Positions 48,101-58,143 of a stretch of DNA of 64,000 nucleotides are shown piece after piece. Position numbers and translations under genes: made by a program. The number at the start of each line of letters is the position of its first letter. Within the stretch, counting starts at the first letter, position 1. Below the pieces are notes generated by a model. That model made no database searches. It was given only the letters and a program-made list of their open reading frames with translations, and was not told where the DNA came from. This DNA comes from JAUIIK01 sp963745675 (GTDB taxonomy: Bacteria; Chloroflexota; Chloroflexia; Thermomicrobiales; CFX8): positions 1-64,000 of the forward strand of contig CAVUYM010000012.1 in the NCBI GenBank assembly GCA_963745675.1, written 5' to 3'.

Positions 48101-49432
48101 GTGGCTAAGAATGTACTGATGCCCCAGATGGGCTACGACATGGACGCCGGCACCTTGCTGCGCTGGCTGAAATCACCCGGTGACGAAGTTGAGCGCGGCG
48201 AGCCCATTGCCGAAATCGAGACCGACAAGGTCAATATTGAAATCGAAGCCTTCGACTCCGGCATCCTGACCAAGACACTAATCGGCGAAGGCGACACCGT
48301 ACCGGTTGGCGAGATCATCGCCATCATCGGCGAGCCCGGGGAAGAGATCGAAGATGTACCCTCTCCGGAAGCGGCATCAGCCAATGGTGTTGAAGAACCT
48401 GCTGAAGAAAAAGCACCTGTTGCTGTCGCCGCGAGTACAGCAACCTCCCAACCAGTAGCTGCGTCCAATACGCCACAGCCTTCGGTGATGGAGACAGACT
48501 CCGGCGAGCGCATTCGCGCGTCACCGCTCGTCCGGCGGCTAGCTGAAGAAAACGCCATCGATCTGGCCCAGGTCAACGGCAGCGGCCCACACGGACGTAT
48601 CGTCAAGCGCGATATCCAGCCCTACGTCGACGGAGAGATCGAGATCCCCACCGCTGCGCCAGAAGTAGCGGTCGAGGCTGCGCCCGCCGAAGAACGGGTT
48701 GTGCGCGAAGCTCCAGCTCCAGTTTCTCAAGCCCCATCCGGCGAGTTGCAGGAAATGAGCCGCATCCGCCAGACCATCGGTCGCCGGATGCAGCAGTCAT
48801 TCCGCGATGCACCGCACATCTTCATCACTATGTCGATTGATATGGGTAAAGCGATGGAGCTGCGCTCACAGGTGAACGCAGAGCTAGACGATCCGGCCAG
48901 CGAGGTCACCGTCAACGACCTGGTGATCAAGGGCGTCGCAGCCGCGCTACGCGAGTTCCCGGTTCTGAACGCTGCCTACGTCGACGACAAGCGCGAGATG
49001 CACGACCGCATCGACGTCAACTTTGCCGTGGCGATCGAAGATGGGCTGATCAGCCCCTTCATCCCCGACACCGATCACAAGACGCTCGGCGAGATTGCGC
49101 GAGCGACGAAGGATCTCGCTCGACGTGCCCGCGACGGCGGTCTCAAGCCGGAAGAGTATGCCGGCGGAACCTTCACCATCTCGAATCTCGGCATGTTCGG
49201 AGTTGACCACTTCACCGCGGTCATCAACCCGCCCCAGGCAGCGATTCTCGCCGTTGGCGCGGCCAAGATGCAGCCGGTCTGGAACGCTGAGAGCGAAGAT
49301 TTCGAGCCGCACTTCATGATGCAGGTCACCCTGGCGGCCGACCACCGCATCACCGACGGCGCAGAAGCCGCCCGCTTCCTCCAGCACCTCAAGCGGATGC
49401 TGGAGAATCCGATGCGGATGATTGCGGGGTAG
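48101..49432 (+). CDS. pdhC: Dihydrolipoamide acyltransferase (E2) of 2-oxoacid dehydrogenase
   Basis: GTG at 48101 follows AAGGGGACGGG at a longer than usual distance. The 443-residue protein has one lipoyl domain (lipoyl Lys in EIETDKVNIEIEAFD, near residue 44), an Ala/Pro/Glu linker, a peripheral-subunit-binding domain (RIRASPLVRRLAEENAIDLA, HGRIVKRDI) and the catalytic domain ending with the active-site HRITDGAEAARFLQHL. It accepts the acyl group from E1 and passes it to CoA. No E3 dihydrolipoamide dehydrogenase gene is present in the window. Confidence 0.92.
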   Translation: MAKNVLMPQMGYDMDAGTLLRWLKSPGDEVERGEPIAEIETDKVNIEIEAFDSGILTKTLIGEGDTVPVGEIIAIIGEPGEEIEDVPSPEAASANGVEEPAEEKAPVAVAASTATSQPVAASNTPQPSVMETDSGERIRASPLVRRLAEENAIDLAQVNGSGPHGRIVKRDIQPYVDGEIEIPTAAPEVAVEAAPAEERVVREAPAPVSQAPSGELQEMSRIRQTIGRRMQQSFRDAPHIFITMSIDMGKAMELRSQVNAELDDPASEVTVNDLVIKGVAAALREFPVLNAAYVDDKREMHDRIDVNFAVAIEDGLISPFIPDTDHKTLGEIARATKDLARRARDGGLKPEEYAGGTFTISNLGMFGVDHFTAVINPPQAAILAVGAAKMQPVWNAESEDFEPHFMMQVTLAADHRITDGAEAARFLQHLKRMLENPMRMIAG

Positions 49433-49438
49433 GGAATT

Positions 49439-49564
49439 CCCTCACCCCCTGGCCCCCTCTCCCAATCTCTGGGAGAGGGGGAACCGATCCAAGCAAACAT
49501 TGAATTGATCGTCTCGTTTTCCTCCCCTCTCCCAGGATTGGGAGAGGGGCCGGGGGTGAGGGCC
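49439..49564. repeat. Inverted pair of palindromic repeats without a gene
   Basis: The left unit (49439-49483) has stem CCCCCTCTCCCA (49453-49464) pairing with 49470-49481. The right unit (49517-49564) has stem CCCCTCTCCCA (49524-49534) pairing with 49539-49549. Each unit also carries a CCCTCACCCCC-type outer end, and the two are in inverted orientation. They occupy the whole gap between convergent genes (stops at 49432 and 49569) and could act as terminators for both. Confidence 0.75.
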
Positions 49565-49568
49565 GCTT

Positions 49569-52500
49569 CTACCCCACCGCCGCCAACCCCGCACCCTCAA
49601 CAGCCTCGTTAAACGCCGCCAACTCCCGGCTCTTCACTGACGCCAACCGTCCCAACTGCTCGTCGGCACGCGCTGACAGATCGTCGAAGACGGCGTAGGA
49701 CTGTTCGTTTGGCCGTCCATCAGCCGACGCGACTGCGCCCATCAAACCGCTGAGCTTCGCATTCAGCTTCACCGGGAATTTGAGCCGGTCTTTGGCGCTC
49801 TTGGCACGCACCTGGATCAGGTTGGCTTCGATGTCATCCAGCTTCTCGACGAATGACTTGCCAGCCAGTTTGACAGATTCGTCGTCAGATCGATCGATCC
49901 AGCGCTCGGCCTGCGAACGCATCCGGCGGATCGAGCCAACGGCTTCGTGGATCTCCGAAATCTTGTCGCGGATCTTGAGCTGGAGATCGAATTGGGCTCG
50001 AAGATCGTCGGTACTGGCGTCGAGCCGTGGGTCGGCCAGAATCGAAAATGACTGTGACTGGGTTTCGCCTCCAGCGAAGAGCGTCACCACGTATTCACCA
50101 GGCGCCGCTTTTGGACCGCCGATGAAGGTACGCGCCACCTCGTCGTCTTTGATCTCGGTTGCATCGGCATAGCGGAAGTTCCAGACGAAGCGGTTGCTGC
50201 CCTGCTCGGGATACAGCTTCAGCTTGTCCTTCTCAGCCTTGTTCGAGAATCGGACGATTTCATTGCCATCCCCGTCGCTAATCGTTATCGCGACCTCACC
50301 GTCCGCTGGCTCCGAACTCAGGAAGTAGTGGATGACAACGCCATCATCGGGATTGTTCCCGGCGTCAACGTACGTCTCCGTGTAACGCCCATGCTCATCC
50401 GCCGTACGGTCAAAGGTCACGACGAGGCCGCTGGCCATGCGGTAGTTCGCGCCATCGATCGGCGCGTGTCCGAAGCCGCCGTAGCGCAGCCAACGGGTCG
50501 TGTCGCGGGGTGCAAAGAGAGTTGCGCCTCCATCGTTCAGCTTGCCTTGCGCGAGCTGCCGTAGCGGACCGAGATCGTCGATGATCCAGAAGCCGCGACC
50601 GTGCGTCGCGACGACCAGATCGCCGTCCTTTATCACGAAGTCGTGGATCGGCACGACCGGCAGGTTGAGCTTCAGCGACTCCCAGTTCGCGCCACCATCG
50701 AGCGACACCCACATCCCCCGCTCGGTTCCGGCATAGAGCAGCCCCGGCACTTCAGGATCTTCGCGGATGACCCGCGTGAACTCGCTCTCCGGGATGCCGT
50801 TGGTGATAAGGGTCCAGGACTCGCCATAGTCGGTCGTCTTCAGCAAGTAAGGCGCGTCATCGTGCGACTTGTAGCGGGTTGCAGCTACGAAGCAGGTCCC
50901 GGCCTCGTGCGGCGACGGGTCGATGATTGAGATCAGTGAGAATTCAGGCAGCAAATCCGGTCCGGGTGTGACGTTGCTCCAGTTGTCACCGCCATCGCGG
51001 GACAAGAAGATCAGGCCGTCGTCGGAGCCAGTCCAGATCGTGCCTTGTTCGACCGGCGACTCGGCGATGGCGAAGACCGTCGCGTAGCACTCTGCCCCGG
51101 TCATGTCCTTGCTGATCGGCCCGCCAGTCGGACCAAGCGTCTCAGGATCTGCGCGGGTCAGATCGTCGCTGATCGCCTGCCAGCTATGGCCCTCGTCGGT
51201 CGATTTGAAGACCATGTTGCCGCCGGTATAGAGCACGTTCGGGTCGTGCGGAGAAAGCACAGTTGGTGCCGTCCACTGGAAGCGGTACTTCCACTCACTG
51301 GCAGCGTGTCCCGACCAGTTCTCTGGCCAGACGGTGATGTTCTTCACCTGTCCGGTGCCGTGGTTATAGCGGGTTAGCAAGCCCTTGATAGCTCCCGGCA
51401 AAAATGATGTCGGGATTGTCGGGCCGCACGGCGATGTAGCCAGATTCGCCGCCGCCTATGACTTCCCACTCGGTGAAGTTGATCGCCGTGCCCTCCGACT
51501 GGCTCGGCACGCTGAGGGTCGTGTTGTCCTGCTGCGCGCCATAGACGCGGTAAGGCGTCCGGGTGTCGGTCGTGACATGATAGAACTCGGCCGTTGGCTG
51601 GTTGTAGATCGTCGACCAGCTAAGCCCGCCATTGAAGGTGACGCAAGCGCCGCCATCGTTCCCCTGGATCATGCGATTGCTGTCCTCGGGATCGATCCAG
51701 AGGCCGTGGTTGTCGGCATGCGTCGTCGCGATAGCCTGGAAGCTTTCGCCGCCATCGATCGACTTCAGCAGGTCGTAGCTGGGCAGCCATAGCGTGTTGG
51801 CGTCCTGCGGATCAGCGATGACGTGCATCCAGTACCAGGGGCGCTGGATGATATTCGGATCGTCATCTTTCAACGACCATGTTTCGCCGTTGTCCTCCGA
51901 ACGGTACAGCCCGCCCTTCTCTGCCTCGATGATCGCATAGACACGCCCGCCACCGGCGGCAACCGCCACACCGATCTTACCGAGCACACCTTCTGGCATG
52001 CCTGGCTTGTCATTCAACAGTTCCCAGCTATCACCAGCATCGGTCGAACGGTAGAGTCCACTGCCCGGACCGCCGCTATTGAGACTGTACGGTGTCCGCC
52101 CAGCCTCCCAGGTCGAGGCGAATAGAATTCGCGGGTTGGTCGGATCCATCGAGATGTCGAGCGCGCCAGCCACATCGCTGACGAAGAGCACTCGCTCCCA
52201 GTTTTCGCCAGCGTCGGTCGAACGATAGAGACCACGCTCCTGATTCGGCCCCCAGACATGCCCGAAAGCCGCGACATAGAGGACTTCCGGGTTCGTCGGA
52301 TGGACGACGATCGAGCCGATATTCTGCGTTTCTGCAAGCCCCATCTGCTGCCAGGTTCGACCAGCATCGGTGGACTTGTAGACACCGTCGCCCCGCGAGA
52401 CATTACCGCGGATCGTCGTCTCGCCCATCCCGGCGTAGATCACGTTGGGGTCCGACGGCGCAACCGCCAGCGCCCCGACCGAGGCCCACTGGAAGTAGCC

Positions 52501-52677
52501 GTCCGAAACATTCCTCCAGGTCGTCCCGGCGTCGTCCGTCTTCCAGACCCCTCCACCGGTCGAACCAAAGTAGAAGACGGCCTTGTTTACCGGATCACCG
52601 GCAACCGCCACGACGCGGCCACCGCGTGTTGGACCGATGTTGCGGTAGCGCATGGCGGATATTTTGTTGGTTGGCAT
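49569..52677 (-). CDS. Asp-box (VPS10/sortilin-like) beta-propeller protein A (frameshifted)
   Basis: ATG at 52677 is preceded by GGGAG CCTCC, which lies in the adjacent palindromic repeat; longer starts would translate the repeat. The protein (about 1035 residues joined) has repeated Asp-boxes such as YKSTDAGRTWQQMG, YRSTDAGENWERVLF and YRSEDNGETWSLKD, building large propellers. A C-terminal region of beta-sandwich and helical segments follows. One extra G near 51398 splits it; joined text reads PDIIFAGAIKGLLTRYNHG. Such proteins often carry a signal peptide or are called glycosyl hydrolase/sortilin-like, but none is visible here. Function unknown. Confidence 0.8.
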
Positions 52678-52679
52678 TG

Positions 52680-52728
52680 GAGGCTCCCTCCCCTGTCCCC
52701 TCCCTCGAAACCGAGGGAGGGGGATCTG
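52680..52728 (+). repeat. Left 49-bp inverted repeat of DUF559 element
   Basis: This 49-base unit is identical, in inverted orientation, to 53225-53273. It contains the internal palindrome CCTCCCTCGAAACCGAGGGA-type core. Its outer end GAGGGAGCC forms the ribosome binding region of the downstream minus-strand gene. Confidence 0.9.
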
Positions 52729-52762
52729 TGCGTCGATTGGTGAGTTTTTCGCTTGCGCTTTA

Positions 52763-53200
52763 TCAGCTAAGAGAAGCGTGGCGAATCGTCTCAAGTACCG
52801 TTCCCAGGTCGTTCACTATCTGATCATTCCTGAACCGAAGCACGCGATACCCATACTGTTCCAAATGTTCCGTTCGGGCTTCATCGTAGTCCACTTGCTC
52901 ATCGTGGACATCGCCGTCGACTTCGATGATGAGGCGCTTCTCGGTGCAGACAAAGTCAACGACGTAGCTTTCGAAGGCAACCTGGCGGCGAAAACGAAGA
53001 CCATCGAGTTGTTTGCGACGGAGGGCGTTCCAGAGCTTTTTCTCTGCAGGAGTCATACGTGTTCGAAGTTGGCGGGCGAAGGCGTCGAGTTCTTCGGTGG
53101 TGTGGCGGTAGCGGTTATGGCGGCGTGAAATCTGGGAAGCTCCCTCCCCTAGCCCCTCCCTCGAATTCGAGGGAGGGGAACGGTGCGCAAACTCAGACAT
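52763..53200 (-). CDS. DUF559 (Vsr-like) endonuclease-domain protein inside inverted repeats
   Basis: The 145-residue frame has the DUF559 signature: MTPAEKKLWNALRRKQLDGL, then RFRRQVAFESYVVDFVCTEK and RLIIEVDGDVHDEQ (a PD-(D/E)xK-like acidic core), ending YGYRVLRFRNDQIVNDL. From the ATG at 53200 the first 24 or so residues (SPPSNSREGLGEG) merely translate a palindromic repeat. A non-standard ATT at 53131, placed 8 bases after GGGGAGGGAG, would give a more normal N-terminus. The gene sits between 49-bp inverted repeats that interrupt two tandem paralogs. Its target is unknown. Confidence 0.8.
   Translation of the reverse strand: MSEFAHRSPPSNSREGLGEGASQISRRHNRYRHTTEELDAFARQLRTRMTPAEKKLWNALRRKQLDGLRFRRQVAFESYVVDFVCTEKRLIIEVDGDVHDEQVDYDEARTEHLEQYGYRVLRFRNDQIVNDLGTVLETIRHASLS
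53139..53178 (+). repeat. Internal palindromic repeat copy of DUF559 element
   Basis: A diverged third copy in the same orientation as 52680-52728, with centre CCCTCGAATTCGAGGG. It overlaps the first codons of the nuclease frame. Confidence 0.8.
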
Positions 53201-53224
53201 TCAGCGGTACTCATCTCTTCCGAG

Positions 53225-53273
53225 CAGATCCCCCTCCCTCGGTTTCGAGGGAGGGGACAGGGGAGGGAGCCTC
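53225..53273 (-). repeat. Right 49-bp inverted repeat of DUF559 element
   Basis: Exact inverted match to 52680-52728 over 49 bases. It ends 8 bases from the stop of the neighbouring Asp-box gene. Confidence 0.9.
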
Positions 53274-53281
53274 TTCTTCCC

Positions 53282-56200
53282 CTACACCACCACCGCCTTC
53301 ACACCCGCACCCTTCACCACCGCATTGAACGCCGGCACATCTTCGTCAATGATGCGCTTGAGAATATCCTGCTGGGCATCCACCCGATAGCGGAGCTGTT
53401 CGTAGACCTCGTAGCTGCCGAAGGTCGGTGCCGCATCGCCTTCGTCGATCATGAAGGCGAGGCTGGAGAGTTTCTCCTTGAGGCGGCTGTCGTAGCTGAG
53501 CGGGCTGGCGGCCTTCTTCTGAACCAGTTCGTTTTCGACCGTCTCTAGCTTGGTCTTGAGCTGGAGAGCGGCATCGGAGATTGCGCGGTTTTCGCCGTGC
53601 AGGTTGGCGCGTTCGACCCATTCATCAACTGACGCACGCAGATCGTTGATCTTGTTGAGCATCGTATGAACATCCGAGACGGCGTTGCGAATCTGGATCT
53701 TGAGATCGTGTTGCGCCTTGAGATCCAACTCTGAAGCAGTCCCACGAGGATCGGGTTCGATCTCGAACTGGACCTCCTGGGAAGAGCCGCTTGCTTCCAG
53801 CTTCGCCGTGTACGTGCCGGGCAACACCCAGGGGGCGAGCGCGTTGCTCATGAAGGACGCGAAAATGTCGCCTTCGCCTTCCTCCTTCATTGGCTCGGCA
53901 CTCTTGCCGCGCATGTTCCAGACGAAGCGGTTCGCACCAGCTTTGGCGGCGAGCTTGGGCGCGTTCTTATCCTCCGACTTGCTGCTATAGCTGTTGACTT
54001 CGTTCCCGGCGCTGTCGAGGATCGTGAGTTTCACCTCGTCTTCTGACGCATCCTTGAGGAGGTAGTGGAAGATGACGCCGTTCGGTGGGTTCTGACCCGC
54101 ATCCAGCAGCACCTGCTTCTTTTCTCCGTCCGGCTTCTCGATCTGCCGGTAACTGCTGTATCCGGGACCGGAGAAGGTGAAGTTGACGTAGTCAGTGGTT
54201 GGGCTGTTTCCGAAGCCGCTATAGACACGGTAACGCTTTGTGGATCGCGGCGCGAAGAGATGCGCGTCCTTCGCCGCCAGGTTGTCCTGAATCTGATGCA
54301 GCGGCGAGAGATCGTCGAGGATCCAGAAGCTGCGGCCATGGGTTGCCGCAACGAGATCGCCCTCTTTGACGATCAGATCATGGATCGGTACGACCGGCAG
54401 GTTGAGCTGCAGCGGATGCCATGAGCCACCGTCGTCGAAGGAGACATAGACGCCGGTCTCGGTGCCGGCATAGAGCAAGCCTTTACGAGCCGGATCTTCG
54501 CGAATGGTCCGGGTGAAGTCATCGTCGGGGATACCGCTGGTGATGAGTTGCCATGACTGGCCATAGTTGCTCGTCTTGAGCAGGTATGGACTGGTGTCGT
54601 CCAGACTTATAGCGCGTCGCTGCGACGTAGGCGGTCGCTGGATCGTGCGGGGACGGCTCGATGATTGAGATCAGCGACCACTCGGGCAAAAGGTCAGCCG
54701 ACGGCGTGACATTCTCCCAATTCTCTCCACCATCGCGGGATATATGGATCAAGCCATCATCTGAACCGGCCCAGAAGGTTCCTTCTTCGTGCGGTGATTC
54801 GCGGAAGGCGAAGATCGTGCAGTAGCGCTCTGCGCCGGTGTTGTCGCGGGTGATTGGGCCGCCGGAGGGCTTCAGCTTGTCGGGGTCGTTGCGCGTCAGA
54901 TCCGGGCTGATCGCCTCCCAGCTTGTGCCGTAGTCGGCTGAGCGGAAGACGACGTTGCCGCAGGTGTAGATGATGTGCGGGTTGTGGGCCGACCACTCGA
55001 TCGGGAAGGTCCACTGGAAGCGGTACTTCTGCTGTTCCGCGCCAGCTCCCATGCCGTGCGTCTCCGGCCAGACGGTGACGTTGCGAATCTGGTGGGTACG
55101 TGGATTCCAGGAAAGAAGGCGTCCATCGCCGACGCCGGAACCGATGCCGCCACCGAAGATGAGTCCCGGTTCGGCCTGCTGGATGGCGATATAGCCTGAT
55201 TCGCCCGCGCCGGGTTCGATCCAGTCGCCACGGGTGATCGCGCCGTCGAATGACATGCTCGGGATGGCTGTCGCGGTGTTGTCCTGCTGTGATCCGTAGA
55301 TCCAGTACGGGTTCTGATTGTCGGCGGTGACGTGATAGTACTGCGCCGTCGGCTGGTTGTGGAGCGACGACCAGGTGACGCCACCGTTGTAGGTGACGCA
55401 GGCGCCGCCGTCGTTGCCGTTGATGATCCGGTTGGGGTCGTTCGGGTCAATCCAGAGGTCGTGGTTGTCGCCGTGGGGCGTCGGGACTTCGTGGAAGGTC
55501 TTGCCGCCGTCGATCGACTTCTTCTGGGGCATGTTGAGCACCCAGACGGTATCGGCGTCGGTCGGGTCGGCGTAGATGTGCATGTAGTACCAGGCACGGC
55601 GGCGTAGATCGGGGTCGTCGCTCAGCTTCTGCCAGCTCTTGCCACCGTCGTCGGAGCGAACCAGACGGCCTTCTTCGTGCTCGACGAGCGCGTAGACGCG
55701 ATTGCCGTCAGCGCCCGAGACGGCGACGCCGATCTTGCCGATGACGCCGTCAAAACCGAGACGGTCGGTGATCTCATCCCAGCTGTCGCCACCGTCGGTC
55801 GTCTTCCAGAGGCCGCAGTCCTCGCCTCCGGAGACGAGCTTGTGCGGGTAACGCTGGGTTTCCCAGATCGCGGCATAGATGATACGTGGGTTGTTCGGGT
55901 CCATCGAAATGTCGTGGGAGCCTGCTTTGTCACTCTTGTAGAGCACCTTCTCCCAGCTTGCGCCGCCGTCCTTCGAGCGGAAGACGCCGCGCTCCTCGTT
56001 CGGCCCCCAGGCATGACCGAGCGCTGCGACGTAGACGAGATCCGGGTTGTCAGGGTGGATCTCGATATCGCCGATGTGGCGGGTGTCTTTCAGGCCGACG
56101 TTCTTCCAGGTGCGCCCGCCATCGGTTGACTTGTAGACGCCGTCGCCGTGGCTGACATTGCCGCGAATAGCCGTCTCTCCGGTGCCGGCGTAGATGACGT

Positions 56201-56432
56201 TCGGGTCGGCTTTCGAGACAGCGATTGCGCCGATAGCGGAGGTGTTGAAGAAGCCGTCGGAGATATTCTCCCAGTACTGGCCACCATCGGTCGTCTTCCA
56301 GACGCCACCGGCGCAGGCTCCAAAGTAAAACGTGTCGCGCTCAGTCGGATGCCCGGCGACGGCCACCGAACGGCCGCCCTTGAAAGGCCCGACGCTACGC
56401 CATTCCAGCGATTGCAGCAGCTTCGAATCCAT
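53282..56432 (-). CDS. Asp-box (VPS10/sortilin-like) beta-propeller protein B (frameshifted)
   Basis: ATG at 56432 follows GGGAG with a 6-base spacer and gives KLLQSLEWRSVGPFKGG, aligned with the start of protein A. Asp-boxes include YKSTDGGRTWKNVGL, FRSKDGGASWEKVLY and WKTTDGGDSWDEIT. One base missing near 54607 splits the frame; the rest reads LDDTSPYLLKTSNYGQSWQL and continues to the C-terminal region at 53282. About 1049 residues joined. It is a tandem paralog of protein A (shared GNVSxGDGVYKSTD, GPNxERGxxRS), separated from it only by the nuclease element. Confidence 0.8.
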
Positions 56433-56555
56433 GTAGCTCCCTCGTCTCCCAGTTCGTTGTCACAGGTTGAACGGTATGTCCGTTGCAGACCCCTCTACTG
56501 TCGCATATCCGGCCAATTTCAATCAACACAGAGCACGATGATCGACAGCCAGTTT

Positions 56556-56615
56556 CAATTCCGACTTGACAACTCGGGATAGCTTCGTGACAATTCCGAC
56601 AAATCAACTCGGGAT
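56556..56615. repeat. Two 25-base direct repeats upstream of aminotransferase-like gene
   Basis: Copies at 56556-56580 and 56591-56615 both start CAATTCCGAC and end AACTCGGGAT, differing only in 4 central bases, with a 35-base period. They lie 33-92 bases before the ATG at 56648, where an activator or repressor could bind twice. Confidence 0.65.
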
Positions 56616-56647
56616 TAGCCGAGGCGTACAGGAAAGGGCAAGTGAAG

Positions 56648-57893
56648 ATGGTCTGGGATCGCGACGCATGGGCCGACACCTGGCTCGGTGGGTTCTGAAC
56701 GCTGGGTATTGAAGAGATGCAGCCCGTGCGGCATGCCGAATACCAAGCTAGCCGAACTGTCCGAGAAGAACTACTCCTTCGAGACGATGTTGATCGCATC
56801 GGAACGACCGAGCAGGAAGCGCTGGCGGCCTGGAAGTCGTACCTGGGACGCGACGTTTCGCTAATGCTCGTCAAGAGTGTGGACCGCGCTCGCAAGCTCC
56901 TGATGCACGCCTATGGTGTTGAAGAGGGCGAACGGGTCGGAGTCCCGGTCAATTGCCGACGAGCGCTCTCCGAGTCGGTCAAGAAGACGAACCGCAACAC
57001 GCCACATTTCATCGAGCTTGACGCTGATCTCAATTTCGCTCCCGACACGCCCGGCCTCGACGAGATTCGGCTGCACTGGTCTCAGCCGATCGCAGGAATG
57101 CCCTCGCCTCAGCCATTGGAGGGCAAGACGCTCTTCGTCGACTACAGCTTCACGCTGCCTGCCCCTCCGTTTGCTGAGAATCAGGGGCTCGTTGGCGCAG
57201 CGACCGTCTGGGGACTGCACCTGACAGACTCGAAATCCGATTCCGGCGCGCTGGTTGCAGTCACTGATCCGGAACTCTATGAACGCGCGCTGGAGCAATT
57301 CGATCCCGAAGCAGACCTGCCGGATCTCGACCGCGCGATAGCTCAATGCAAGCGCATTGACGGCGAAGACGGTCTGGCCGCTCGGGCAATCCGCGTCTAT
57401 CAAGGACGCCCGCTTCGGTATGGAGATCGGCGCAGGGATGCCGATGTCGTCGTTGGAAGGCATGTGCGCGCTGCCATTCGGCGTCGCCGTCTGGGTGCCG
57501 GAGGAAGCCGATCTGCCGTCGTTCATCTCCTACGGGCGCAACGAACTCGTGCCGGTCGACTGGTTCCCGGAAATTCAGCCGATCTTCTACGTCGGTTTCC
57601 AGGTCACTCGCGATCCGAGCCTGACCCGGCGTTCTGCAGAGCATCTGTCACGCTGGCTGTTGTCTCCGTTGGGACCCGATTTTCTCGAAGAAGAAGTCGT
57701 CCACGCTGTCCTCGTGATGGTCAAGGCAGCGGAATACACCGGCGTCCGCTGGTATACCGACCCGGCGCGAGCGCGCTGGTACAACGACCTGCTCATCGAG
57801 TGGTACGGCCCAACCCACGACGCCTACCGTATGGCCTTTACCGCGACGAAAGAGCTCGCAGCCGCGAGGCAGGTAGCACTCAGAAGCGACTAA
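56648..57893 (+). CDS. Possible PLP-dependent aminotransferase-like (DegT type) protein, with in-frame TGA and frameshift
   Basis: From ATG 56648 the frame reads VWDRDAWADTWLGGF, meets TGA at 56696, then stays in frame with the ATG at 56717. One more break near 57410 leads to ARFGMEIGAGMPMSSLEG and the end at 57893. The order VGVPVNCRRALSESVKKTNR, then ELDADLNFAPDTPGL, then LVGAATVWGLHLTDSKSDSG, resembles the large domain of DegT/DnrJ aminotransferases, with the Lys of DSKSDSG in the PLP position. This assignment is weak. A downstream start at 56717 is the conservative alternative. Confidence 0.5.
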
Positions 57894-57919
57894 TACTCCC
57901 CCTTCCTTCTCACTTCGTT

Positions 57920-57946
57920 GGAGGAGCCCCGGGGAAGGGCTCCTCC
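57920..57946 (+). terminator. Hairpin after the aminotransferase-like gene
   Basis: Stem GGAGGAGCCC / GGGCTCCTCC with a 7-base loop begins 26 bases after the stop; no U-run follows. Confidence 0.5.
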
Positions 57947-58143
57947 TGTGGGACAGATGCCGCAACTGAACACCTCAAGAGCCGAGATCGCCGCCGACCT
58001 GTTGCCATCCCTGGCCGTCCCAGACCGTGCCGCCTGTCTGGGCAATCCACAATGGCTGGACGGGACGTACCTCAGGTACGGCAGCAGACAGCTTGCGCGC
58101 CAATCTCAGCTCTCCGGCAGAGCGCCGCAAAGGATTCGCTATA

